From the NCBI GenBank assembly GCA_009829735.1, contig CM020618.1, forward strand, positions 9,453,119 through 9,517,118: a DNA stretch of 64,000 nt. The letters run 5' to 3'. A program made the position numbers and the translations under genes. Shown in pieces: positions 51,231 through 61,100 of this stretch (positions within the stretch are counted from its first letter, which is position 1; each line of letters starts with the position of its first letter). A model generated the notes under the pieces. The model was not told the DNA's origin, made no database searches, and saw only the letters and a program-made list of their open reading frames with translations. Source of the DNA: Pyropia yezoensis. Lineage: Eukaryota > Rhodophyta > Bangiophyceae > Bangiales > Bangiaceae.

Positions 51231-53345
51231 TCAATACCCCCGTGTGCACGTGCGCGTCCAGCGGCTGCACGTCAGGCCCGGCGCGCACGCCCAGCACGGG
51301 TCGGAGCACTTGTGCCCCGCGCCCATCCGCTTGACGCACGTCGTCGCGCCCCGGCTGTTGCGCGCACACACCGAGCCGGCCGCACAGCGGCCAGCCACGC
51401 CATACCCGCATGGCTTGCAGGCGGGGATGACCGCCGCCTGGCACGTGCCGCTGCGCCCGCACGTCAGCCCCGCCGCGCACGTCCAACACGGGTCGGTGCA
51501 CTTCTTGCCGACCGTCATTGGCTTGACGCACGACAGGGCGCCCCTATTATTCTTGCGGCACTGCGTCCCCGCCTCACACCGTCCGCGGACGCCCGCACCA
51601 CACGGGCGGCACTGGCGGATGATGGGGCGCTCGCACGTGCCCGAAGAGGCGGCGCACGTCAGCCAGCGCGCACACTGGGTGCACCCGTTCGTGCACTTGG
51701 CGCCCCGCCGCCCAGGCTTCACACAGGTGGAGCCGTCCACGCCAGTCTTGCGGCACATCGTCCCCGCCTCGCACCGCCCACGAATGCTCCCACCGCACGG
51801 CTTGCAACGGGGGATGGTCGGCAGCTCGCACGTGCCCGAAGAGGCGGCGCACGTCAGCCAGCGCGCACACTGGGTGCACCCGTTCGTGCACTTGGTGCCC
51901 CGCCGCCCAGGCTTCACACAGGTGGAGCCGTCCACGCCAGTCCTGCGGCACATCGTCCCCGCCTCGCACCGCCCACGAATGCTCCCACCGCACGGCTTGC
52001 AGCGGGGGATGGTCGGCAGCTCGCACGTGCCGCTCTTCCCGCACGTCAGCCCCGCCGCGCACGTCCAGCACGGGTCCGTGCACTTTTTGCCCACCGTCAT
52101 TGGCTTGACGCACGTCAGGTTGCCCGCATTGATCTTGCCACAAGTCGTGCCGGCTTCGCATTTGCCCACGACACCCGTCCCGCACGGCTTGCAGCGGGGG
52201 ATGGTCGGCAGCTCGCACGTGCCGCTCTTCCCGCACGTCAGCCCCGCCGCGCACGTCCAGCACGGGTCCGTGCACTTTTTGCCCACCGTCATTGGCTTGA
52301 CGCACGTCAGGTTGCCCGCATTGCTCTTGCCACAAGTCGTGCCGGCTTCGCATTTGCCCACCACACCCGTCCCGCACGGCTTGCAGCGGGGGATGGTCGG
52401 CAGCTCGCACGTGCCGCTCTTCCCGCACGTCAGCCCCGCCGCGCACGTCCAGCACGGGTCCGTGCACTTTTTGCCCACCGTCATGGGCTTGACGCACGTC
52501 AGGTTGCCCGCATTGCTCTTGCCACAAGTCGTGCCGGCTTCGCATTTGCCCACCACACCCGTCCCGCACGGCTTGCAGCGGGGGATGGTCGGCAGCTCGC
52601 ACGTGCCGCTCTTCCCGCACGTCAGCCCCGCCGCGCACGTCCAACACGGGTCCGTGCACTTTTTGCCCACCGTCATGGGCTTGACGCACGTCAGGTTGCC
52701 CGCATTGCTCTTGCCACAAACCGTGCCGGCTTCGCATTTGCCCACCACACCCGTCCCGCACGGCTTGCAGCGGGGGATGGTCGGCAGCTCGCACGTGCCG
52801 CTCTTCCCGCACGTCAGCCCCGCCGCGCACGTCCAGCACGGGTCCGTGCACTTTTTGCCCACCGTCATTGGCTTGACGCACGTCAGGTTGCCCGCATTGC
52901 TCTTGCCACAAGTCGTGCCGGCTTCGCATTTGCCCACCACACCCGTCCCGCACGGCTTGCAGCGGGGGATGGTCGGCAGCTCGCACGTGCCGCTCTTCCC
53001 GCACGTCAGCCCCGCCGCGCACGTCCAACACGGGTCCGTGCACTTTTTGCCCACCGTCATTGGCTTGACGCACGTCAGGTTGCCCGCATTGCTCTTGCCA
53101 CAAGTCGTGCCGGCCTCGCAGCGGCCGGGGACGGCCGGGCCACACGGGCGGCAGCGACCAATGGTGACCACGGGCGGCCTCGGGCCGTAAGGGTGGACGC
53201 CCCCGGGCACGTCCACCGCAATGACCGCCCGGCTGGGCGCAGCGACACGGGCGGCATCGACGGGCACGGGCGCGCGGGCAGTAAAGGCAACAGCGACCGC
53301 GGCGGCGGCCACCGCCAGCAGCACCCGATGACCAGTGGGCGCCAT
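51231..53345 (-). CDS. secreted cysteine-rich protein of ten 64-residue repeats, unknown function
   Basis: 704 aa from ATG 53345 (MAPTGHRVLLAVAAAAVAVAFTARA), a clear signal peptide; the earlier in-frame ATG at 53474 would bury it. After about 65 residues come ten tandem repeats of about 64 aa, each with ten Cys in a constant pattern: (R/K)CxPCG...GxCEAGxxC...(L/S)(T/S)CVKP...GxKCxxxCxxCxxxLxC...GTC. Repeats 1-6 are nearly identical (KSNAGNLTCVKPMTVGKK), 7-8 form a second type (RKTGVDGSTCVKPGRRG), 9-10 are intermediate. At DNA level the period is 192 bp (copies at 52001, 52193, 52385, 52577, 52769, 52961). About 100 Cys imply a disulphide-bonded extracellular or wall protein. The half-repeat CxPCG...C..G..C is reminiscent of small disulphide folds such as IGFBP-like modules, but no family is assigned. 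Confidence 0.8.
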   Translation of the reverse strand: MAPTGHRVLLAVAAAAVAVAFTARAPVPVDAARVAAPSRAVIAVDVPGGVHPYGPRPPVVTIGRCRPCGPAVPGRCEAGTTCGKSNAGNLTCVKPMTVGKKCTDPCWTCAAGLTCGKSGTCELPTIPRCKPCGTGVVGKCEAGTTCGKSNAGNLTCVKPMTVGKKCTDPCWTCAAGLTCGKSGTCELPTIPRCKPCGTGVVGKCEAGTVCGKSNAGNLTCVKPMTVGKKCTDPCWTCAAGLTCGKSGTCELPTIPRCKPCGTGVVGKCEAGTTCGKSNAGNLTCVKPMTVGKKCTDPCWTCAAGLTCGKSGTCELPTIPRCKPCGTGVVGKCEAGTTCGKSNAGNLTCVKPMTVGKKCTDPCWTCAAGLTCGKSGTCELPTIPRCKPCGTGVVGKCEAGTTCGKINAGNLTCVKPMTVGKKCTDPCWTCAAGLTCGKSGTCELPTIPRCKPCGGSIRGRCEAGTMCRRTGVDGSTCVKPGRRGTKCTNGCTQCARWLTCAASSGTCELPTIPRCKPCGGSIRGRCEAGTMCRKTGVDGSTCVKPGRRGAKCTNGCTQCARWLTCAASSGTCERPIIRQCRPCGAGVRGRCEAGTQCRKNNRGALSCVKPMTVGKKCTDPCWTCAAGLTCGRSGTCQAAVIPACKPCGYGVAGRCAAGSVCARNSRGATTCVKRMGAGHKCSDPCWACAPGLTCSRWTRTCTRGY

Positions 53346-53762
53346 CGTGAGCGGCAAGTCGCCGACAGGGACGGGCGGAGGTCGAAGGGTGGAAAAGAAA
53401 GGTGGAAAAGGGGGGGGGGGCGCGGGGGAGAAGAGCAACGACCGCTGGGTGGTACAAGCGTCGGGGAGCGCCAAGCAGTTGAAGGAGGAGTTGCCACTCG
53501 GCGCTCGGTCGACGGCGGCTGGTGGCTGGGTGGTGGTATGGGAAGGCGCCGACCCCTCATCGGCAGCTGGTAGCGGCCGCTCTTGTACCGGTGCGGCGGG
53601 GGACGCCGCCGCCCCTCCTCCACCACATCCGCCCGGCTCGACCCCCTCAGCCCCTTACTGCAGCCGCCGGGAGCGACCATTGGAAACGCCTTCACCCCCC
53701 TACGGCGAAAGGGGGGCGCCCGCCCGCCGACCACGAACAAATGCACCGCCGCATTACTAGGT
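53346..53762. other. 5' flank of the cysteine-rich gene
   Basis: Purine-rich stretch with GAAAGGTGGAAAAGG (about 53395-53412), then mixed GC-rich sequence; presumed promoter and 5' UTR of the minus-strand gene. No core promoter motif identified. Confidence 0.3.
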
Positions 53763-53815
53763 AGCCGCCGCCGCCGCCGCCGCCAGGGCCACCGCCGCCA
53801 CCCCTGCCGCCACTG

Positions 53816-53847
<32 letters not shown>

Positions 53848-53856
53848 CACTACACC
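53763..53856. repeat. (CCG)n trinucleotide repeat
   Basis: Imperfect GCC/CCG run of about 90 bp, typical of the simple repeats of this gene island. Confidence 0.75.
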
Positions 53857-55637
53857 CCCTCCATCAGCAGGGGGGGGTGTGAAGTGGTAGCCAGTGGGGG
53901 ACCAGGGGCGGCGAAAGTGCCCCCCCGCCCGCCTCCCACCCACACCCCCCACACATGCATCCAATCGACACCCTCTGTCATTGCGCAGCAGCACCCCCCG
54001 CCGACGGCGGCCGACGGCGGAGCAGGGGCTCAAGCCCAACGTGCACGCCCCCCGACCAGGCCGGCAGGGGAGGGGGCGGGCACCACCCCAGGAACACCCC
54101 ACAGGAGGGGCGGGTCGCCACGCCGCCGCGCGGCCGAATGCACCCCGGCTGTGGGGGGGGCGGGGCGCCACCCGCGCGTTCCCCTCTCCTCCCCGCCCCA
54201 CGCACCCCATTGGCCACCGCCGGCCGCAGCGGTGGGCGCCCTCGTCGCGGCGGCAGCGCCTCGCGCGCAGGTGCCGTCCCGCGGGCGGCCGCCGGCGGCG
54301 GTCGCGGTCTGGACTGCACGTGGGAACGCACCTTTACTTGCATTTAGAAACTGCCGGCAGTTACTAGCACTATTGTACAGTACGTGTGATACTGTCTACT
54401 TCGATCCCTACGATCGTTGGACGACTGCCAGTCGGTCGACAGCTGGAGTCCTCTGGCGGATCTGGAGCAGTCGTGACACAGAAGCATATTTATCACCGAA
54501 ATTATACCCAGGTACGGATTTCGCTCGGAAGAGACATGCGCTACAAGGCGCTCTGGGGGGGGTGTAGGGAAAAGAGCAAGCACGCCATGCCGAGAGTGTG
54601 CGCGGGTGAAACAGGCAACTGGCAACGGAAATGAGGCCTCCTTCATGGGGGCATCACAGCCCTGTGCAGCACGCACCCAAACAGAGGCGGGAAGGTAGCA
54701 GAAACTGCAGTTACTAAAGCAGCCCCTTGTCGGCGACGTCACTGTCGGCGGTGGCGCCCGCGTCCGCCCCCCCCCCCCCCCCCCCCCGCGGCGGCGATCA
54801 GCAATCAGAGGCGGAGGCCGCCAGAGTTGGACGGCGGTGACAGCGGCGGCTCGCCGGCACCGGCGGTGGCTGTCCCGTCGCCGCCAGTGCCGCCACCCCC
54901 CCCACCACCCATATCCCCCCTCCGGGTCAGTGCCCGCCGCCGCGGCGTCCCCACCTCCACCGGCCACCGCCACACCCACCCGCGCCGTCCTCACGCCCCT
55001 CTGTCTCCGCCGCGGCTCCTCATCCCGCCGACGCCCATCCGCCGCCGCGGTCGCAGCAGCGGCGGCGAAAACGGGCGACACCCGCGCGGCGGCCTCCGTG
55101 TCTGCGAAGGCGCAGCGGTAGCCCGCCGCGGCGGCCGCCGCCGACCCCGCCGCAACTGCAGCTGTGTGGGCGGCCACGAGCACAGAGGGCTATCCGCGAA
55201 CAGCGAGCTTCGCCGAAGGGGCGGCGGCGGCGGCGGTGGTGACGGCGGCGGTAATCGGCGAGCCGGTCGCGGTGACGACCGCCGCCGCGGCAGCCACCCC
55301 GACGTCATGCCGCACCGGGAGCGCCGCCGCCTCAGGGAAGCGCGTCTGCAGCGCCGCCACGCACGATCGGGTGGCGGCGGTGGCGACACCAGGCGCAGCA
55401 GTACCCGAACCGGCGCGGCGGCTGAGGAGGCCGCTGCGGTGGTAGCGTGGCTGGGCGCCAGCGCCAGGGGAGGGAGAGGGCGGGGGGAGCGACATCGACT
55501 CTGCCCCCGTCACCGCCCCCACCGGCGTCTGCAGCGGCGGTTGCGGCGGCGGCGGCGGCCGCGGCGGCGGCGGCCGCCCCTTCGGCCGGGTGGACGCGCT
55601 CGCGCGGGGCCATCCGTCGTAGGGCGCCCAGCTGGCG
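53857..55637. other. region without assignable gene, with low-GC block and a C21 run
   Basis: 53857-54330 is GC-rich, no gene recognised. 54340-54720 is distinctly AT-richer and starts and ends with related short palindromes (AACTGCCGGCAGTT at about 54349, AACTGCAGTT at about 54702), perhaps a small mobile-element relic. A 21-base C run lies at 54767-54787. 54830-55637 has Ala-rich open frames on the minus strand (VATAATRSCVAALQTRFPEAAALPVRHDVGVAAAAAVV) that change frame; possibly the remains of a gene cut by element G. No homology can be claimed. Confidence 0.35.
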
Positions 55638-56106
55638 TGTGGCAGTATTGACCCCCAGGTAGGGGGGCAACACGTGCCATGCAAGGGGCGGCAGGCCACT
55701 AGCCTGATCCGTTCCTCCCCCTGCATTTGGGTCCATATTCCCTAAGTTTGGGATAGTTAGCTTAGTAGTAAATCCAATTTGGATTTGAGGGTTTTCTGCA
55801 TTTATCGTCTTAAATTTTCGTGTGGCCCGGTGGGCAGGTGCTGGGGTGGGAGATTCTGAGTGGCGAGATTCTGAGGGGACCCTGGGGGGATAAGGGGAGG
55901 GACAGCGGGGCTTGGCCCTGCGTCCCCGTCCCGACCAAGAAACTGTTGGACCACACACCATCCTCTTGTTTGTCCGTGGGGGGTTTGCCCCACAACAGGG
56001 ACAGAGTGTGTGCGACTTGCACTTCTTCCGGTTCCCCCGACACGGGAGGCAGCCCTAGCACACCGCCCCAACTTGGGTGCCGTGTGTGCTAGTGGTTTTT
56101 GCCACA
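55638..56106 (+). repeat. 5' LTR of element G (469 bp)
   Basis: TGTGGCAGTATTGACC...TTTTTGCCACA. Contains a perfect odd palindrome of 17 bp at 55770-55786 (arms AAATCCAA/TTGGATTT around T). Confidence 0.95.
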
Positions 56107-56108
56107 TT

Positions 56109-56126
56109 TGGTGGAGCAGCAGGGGA
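56109..56126 (+). promoter_or_regulatory. primer-binding site of element G
   Basis: TGGTGGAGCAGCAGGGGA, two bases after the LTR end. Confidence 0.75.
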
Positions 56127-56225
56127 TAGAGGTAAACTTTACCTCCGGGTGCACCCGGGTGTAGGGGGCCCTCTGTCTCAGAGGAACGGTGGTCTTGGAC
56201 CGTGTCATACGGATCGTCAGCCAAC

Positions 56226-58101
56226 ATGGCTAGCTCGGACCCCCCGTCGTCCGGGGAGTACACGGGTGACGCACGTACTTCAGTGCCTTTGAATACTGGT
56301 GAGACACAGGTGGGTTTACCTGGGGTCGCAGAGGGACTGGAGGTCCCTCAAGCCAGCAGGACTGGAAGTACGGGCGGGCAACAGGCCACCCCGACTCAGT
56401 CGGGAGTTCACTCGGGTGACACTTCTGATGTGGGTGGGCCGAGGTCTGGCCACCGTGTGGTATACTCAACGGGAACGTCCCAAGGGGTGAGGACTGTCCC
56501 CGCGGGTTCCACTCGGGTTGGAGCCAACTTTGGCTTGGAGTCGTCGCCAACTAGGCTTTCGGAGGACGGTGGACCTCCGTTGGTCGGCGATGGGCTCGCC
56601 CCCATGCCCCCGGTTGAGACCCCTGAGGAACGTGGTTACCCCTCAGGTGGACTCCCGGAGGCGGACCGAGACTCAACTGGAGTCGTCAATCCACTCCTCG
56701 CGGAAACTGTCCGTCGGGAGGCGACCAATGTGTTGCGGCAGACTTTGCCGGACCTGGTGGTCACGATGACGAATACTATTCTGAATCAGATTGTGGCGAG
56801 TTTGCCAGATGGCCTTAATGTCCAAACCGGATTGGGGCTTTCGAGCCCGCAGGCCCAGGGGGAATCCCCCCTTACGCCTATCTCTGGTCGCCCCGAACTG
56901 GGGGCGACACCTGTGACTCCCAACGAGGGAGCCACACCATACTCGGTGGGGCGTACGCCCTTCACGGGGGAGTTCCCCCCGGAAACGCCGGCGGCTACAC
57001 CAAGCGCGCCGCGCCGGACTACAGGCACTGAGAGTGAACTTACCCCAGTGCCACAGCGGCTGTTCCCTCAACGTGAGGTGCCGCCCAAGATCCAGGTAGC
57101 CAACCCGGTCTACCAGAGGATCTTTGACTGTGAGACCTACGCCCTCCACAACAAGTCGGTGGCGTATGGTCCTGACCAGGCCCGAGCCATGGGCCGTGCC
57201 AAGAAGAATGCACTTCATTCTTTTGGGCACAAAGCGGAGTGGGACGGAAGGCATGGCTTTTTACATGCTACAGGAGTTTACGAAGGGCGACCTACGGACA
57301 GAACTTATGTCCGTCATGCCCAGCTCCTCAAGTGGAGGCGCTGGGGAGGTGACGTCCTATTTGGAGCTCGTCAACTGGTTGTTGAGAGCCATGGTTGACG
57401 AGGCAGCGTTGGCTTCTCAAGTCGAGGAGTTTACGCAAGCCCATCAGGAAGAGGCGGAGGACGAGTTGTCCTTTGCGGAGCGAGTCCGTAAGCTCAACAA
57501 TCATTGTGGGTTTCTTCATCCACAAGCTGTGGTGAAGAGTCGGTTTGTGGAGGGACTCCATTGGTCAGTTCGGATGGAGACCCGGGAGCATAACACTGCC
57601 CGGGCGACCCTGGCCGAGTTGGCCAGGTTCGCCTATCGCAGAGGCGAGGCCTACCGCAAGTTGCGGGAGGAACAACGCCAGGAGCGACAGGCCGAGTTGG
57701 CCAAGGAACGGGAGGAGGCGCGCCAGGCCAGAGAGTTGAGAGAGGCACGCCGAATCCGCAAGGAGAGGGTGGTAGCTGCCGTGGGAACTTCCCAGGGTAT
57801 CCCTTCGTCTTCCCCAGTTGGGAAGACCCCTCCCGGAACGGACCATCGGTGTTGGAACTGCAACTCCGATGGTCACTGGGTATATGATTGCCCCAAGTTG
57901 AGTAAACGCATCCAACAACTTGTTAGGAATGCGAGTAAAAAGTCGGCTACGAACGAAGTACGTTCACGCCGCGAGGGTGGGTCTCGACCGGTCGTTGCGG
58001 TCGCCACACCCTCGGCGGAGGAGGCGGACACGTCGTCCTCGGACTCGTCGTCTTCCTCCCCGCCCTCAGATTCGGACGCCAAGCCGGCGGGAAACGAATG
58101 A
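56226..58101 (+). pseudogene. gag: gag of element G, 71-bp deletion
   Basis: Starts MASSDPPSSGEY (an upstream ATG at 56202 is in frame). At about 57246 the sequence jumps from KAEWDG to EGMAFYMLQEF, losing 71 bp that other copies use for TPPLRVFEFLRRFTKACDDNAIS, the start of the capsid domain, and shifting the frame. The span of 1876 bp plus 71 equals the 1947 bp of copies C and D exactly. Downstream the capsid remainder, Glu/Arg-rich helix, CCHC knuckle (CWNCNSDGHWVYDC) and ...GNE end are open. No functional capsid can be made. Confidence 0.9.
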
Positions 58102-58134
58102 CCGTTGGGGCTGGTCGTCCGAAGCTCACAACGG
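58089..58134 (+). promoter_or_regulatory. -1 frameshift signal GGGAAAC with downstream stem, and ATGA overlap
   Basis: In gag frame: G GGA AAC (58089-58095), then GAA TGA. A 6-nt spacer leads to a stem CCGTTG (58102-58107) pairing with CAACGG (58129-58134). The geometry fits programmed -1 frameshifting; after the slip CGA ATG ACC continues in pol. The pol ATG overlaps the gag stop (ATGA). The heptamer and overlap are conserved in B, C and D. Confidence 0.7.
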
Positions 58135-61100
58135 CAGCCTCCGCCAAGTGGGCCAGGAGGACGAACCAACCGTGCCGGATACTGCGGCGACCTAAGGGAG
58201 TCCGCCCACCTCGGGTAGGACTCCCCAAGAACGTAAACCCACGTCGGGTCATCGCGGTGCTGACGGGTGAGAACTTCCAGGTGGCTGGACGGGTGCAACT
58301 TGCCCCCGGCCGTGCCTGCTGTGCCCGTATCGTACTTGATACCGGGTCAGGAGCCTCCTTGATACGCAAGTCGCTATTACCAAAGGAGGTGAAGCTCCAA
58401 CGCTGGAGGTCCAAAGCTGACCATATGATTGACATCAATGGTGGGGTACTTCCCATCGTTGGTGCCGTGACCCTACCGGTAGTAGCGGTCACCCTCAACG
58501 CGGGCGCAAGTAGCGACCCGAAGTCCGGAAAGGAGAAGCATCAAGCCAAGTCGGCCGCCTCTCCTCGACCCCATGTGAACATGGGGGGTGTCCCCCCCAG
58601 GTTGAGGGTTCAAGTTGAACGCCTCTTGGACCAATATCACAAGTTGTGGGATGGTCAATTGGGACTCATGAGAGCCACCCAACACCGGATCGAGTTGAAG
58701 CCCGGTGCACCCCCTATACGCCAACAACCGTATAGGGGAGGACCTCGTTCAAGGGCCCTCGTTCAGGAGCAAGTTGCTCGCATGGAGGCCCTCGATGTGA
58801 TCGAGGCCAGCAACGCCGAGTGGGCGAGTCCGGTGGTTATCGTCCCCAAAGTTGATGGGACCCCCCGGTTTTGTATCGACTACCGTAAGCTCAACGAGAG
58901 CACGGTGAAGGACAGTTATCCCCTACCTAGGATGGATGACTGTCTGGACTCTCTGGGGGAGGCAAACGTGTTCTCTACCCTGGACTGTAACGCGGGGTAC
59001 TGGCAAATTCCCATTGCCCCGGAGGACAGGCATAAAACTACCTTTACCTGTCACTGTGGTACCTACCAGTGCAAGCGTCTACCGTTTGGTCTGTGTAACG
59101 CGCCGGCAACTTTCCAGCGCGCTATGGACATGATTCTGGCCGGAGTACGGTGGCAGATCTGTCTTGTGTACCTAGACGATATCATTGTGTTCTCCCGAAG
59201 TCCGGAGGAACACATTGGCCATCTTGGCCAGGTGTTCAAGCTACTTGCTGACGCCGGTGTGTCACTGAAGGCGAGTAAGTGCCACCTCTTTACTCAAGAG
59301 GTGGAGTACTTGGGACATGTTGTCCGTCCGGGGCGTCTCAGTGTTAACGAGAAGAACTTGAGGGCCATTCGTAAGGCTCAGTACCCCCGGACCCAGACCC
59401 AGATGAGGAGCTTCCTCGGGATGTGTAACGTGTACCGACGTTTCACCAAGGGCTTCGCCAAGGTGGCGAAGCCGTTGAATGAGCTAGTGAGCTCAACGCT
59501 ACCGAAGAACCTGCCTCCCCAAAGTCGGGTGGAGCAGGAATCCTTTGAGACTCTTCGGGACCTTCTGCTGAAGCCCCCCATCTTGGCTATTCCCAGGTTG
59601 GGAGGCCACTACATCCTGGATGTGGACGCTAGCTACGACCAACTTGGTTGTGTGTTGCTTCAGCAGCAGCCGGACAAGGAGTACTTGCCGGTGGGATACT
59701 TCAGTAAGGGGCTGAACTCGGCCGAGAAGAACTACGGAGTCACCGAGTTGGAAGGACTCGCAGTGGTGCGGGCGGTGACGTCACTTCGTCACTACCTGGA
59801 GGGTGAGAAGTTCCTCATCCGCTGTGACCACCGCGCGTTGCAGTTCATCTTTAAGACGGACTGTACGAACACTCGTCTCAACCGGTGGAGGGTGCGACCG
59901 GCACCCTTCAACTTTGACATTGAATACCGACCTGGCAGGCAACATGCCCTTGCCGACGGCCTCTCTCGGGTACCTACCGAGGGGCTGGACACTAACCCAG
60001 TCGATGAGGACATCCCCATCGTGGGGGTAGTCACGCGCTCGGGTCAGGCGTTGAACCCCGAGGCGCCAGGGAACAAGAAGTACTTGCCCCTGTCCCTGGA
60101 CGAGGTGGTGAAGGCCCAGGCCGAGGATCCCTTCTGCAAGTCGCAGAGGGATATACTGGATACAGTGGTAGAGACGCGTTTCTTTCTGGGAGACGATGGC
60201 CTCCTCATGAGGAGGGGGGTATTCCAGGGGACCGAACAACTTGTCGTCCCCGCATCCCTCAAGGACAGTATCCTTGAGAGGGAGCACAACGCTCCCACGG
60301 GTGGACACCTGGGGTCTAGTAAACTGTACCAGACCCTGAGGACCAGGTACTACTGGCCGTCCATGGTGGTGGACATCTACAGTTGGGTGGCTGCCTGCAC
60401 AAGTTGTGCACAGAATCGTCTGATGGAACGGCGGCCTACTACGGCTATGCTATTGTTCCCGGCCAAGGAGCCCTTCGCCGCGTTGGCGATGGACATCCTT
60501 GGGCCACTGCCCGTGACCGAGGAGGGCAACCAGTACCTCCTGGTCATCTGTGACCGCTTCACGAAACTTACGCGAGCGATCCCACTGGCAGAGATCACGG
60601 CCATGTCGGTCGTGTCAGCCTTCCTAGATCACTGGGTTGCCGCGTATGGCATCCCAGATAGTACACTATCGGACAATGGACCGCAATTTGCGTCTGTACT
60701 GTTTCAGGGAGTGCTGGATATGTTGGGGGTTAAGGCAAACTATGCCACCCCCTACCACCCACAAACTAATGGGCAGGTGGAGCGCTTCAACAAAACTATT
60801 GTTAGGCAGCTGCGCCACTATGTGAGTGAGCACGTGAAGACGTGGGACCAATACATTTCTATCCTTACTACTGCCTACAATTCGCAGGTTCACTCATCTA
60901 CAGGGGAAGTACCCCTCGCTTTTGTGACCCCCCGTCGCGTGCGGTCTATTGCCGTGCGGCGGTCGCTCCCAACTAGGAAGGATGGTGGCAGTACGCCTAC
61001 TCCTACTGAGAGTAAGGCGGAGTTCGCCGCTAGGCTTGAAAACCTCATCCCTAAAGTTAGGGCTGAGATGGACAAAGCACAAAAGCGCTACAAGCGTACC

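Noticed and set aside
50716..53573. Two long plus-strand open frames over the cysteine-rich gene
   Set aside because: The 192-bp repeat period is divisible by three, so a frame that is open in one unit stays open in all. The minus-strand frame has the signal peptide and the regular cysteine pattern.
58098..58101. ATGA overlap as the sole mode of pol expression
   Set aside because: The slippery heptamer is present in both families, whereas ATGA is only in family B; frameshifting is the simpler common mechanism.
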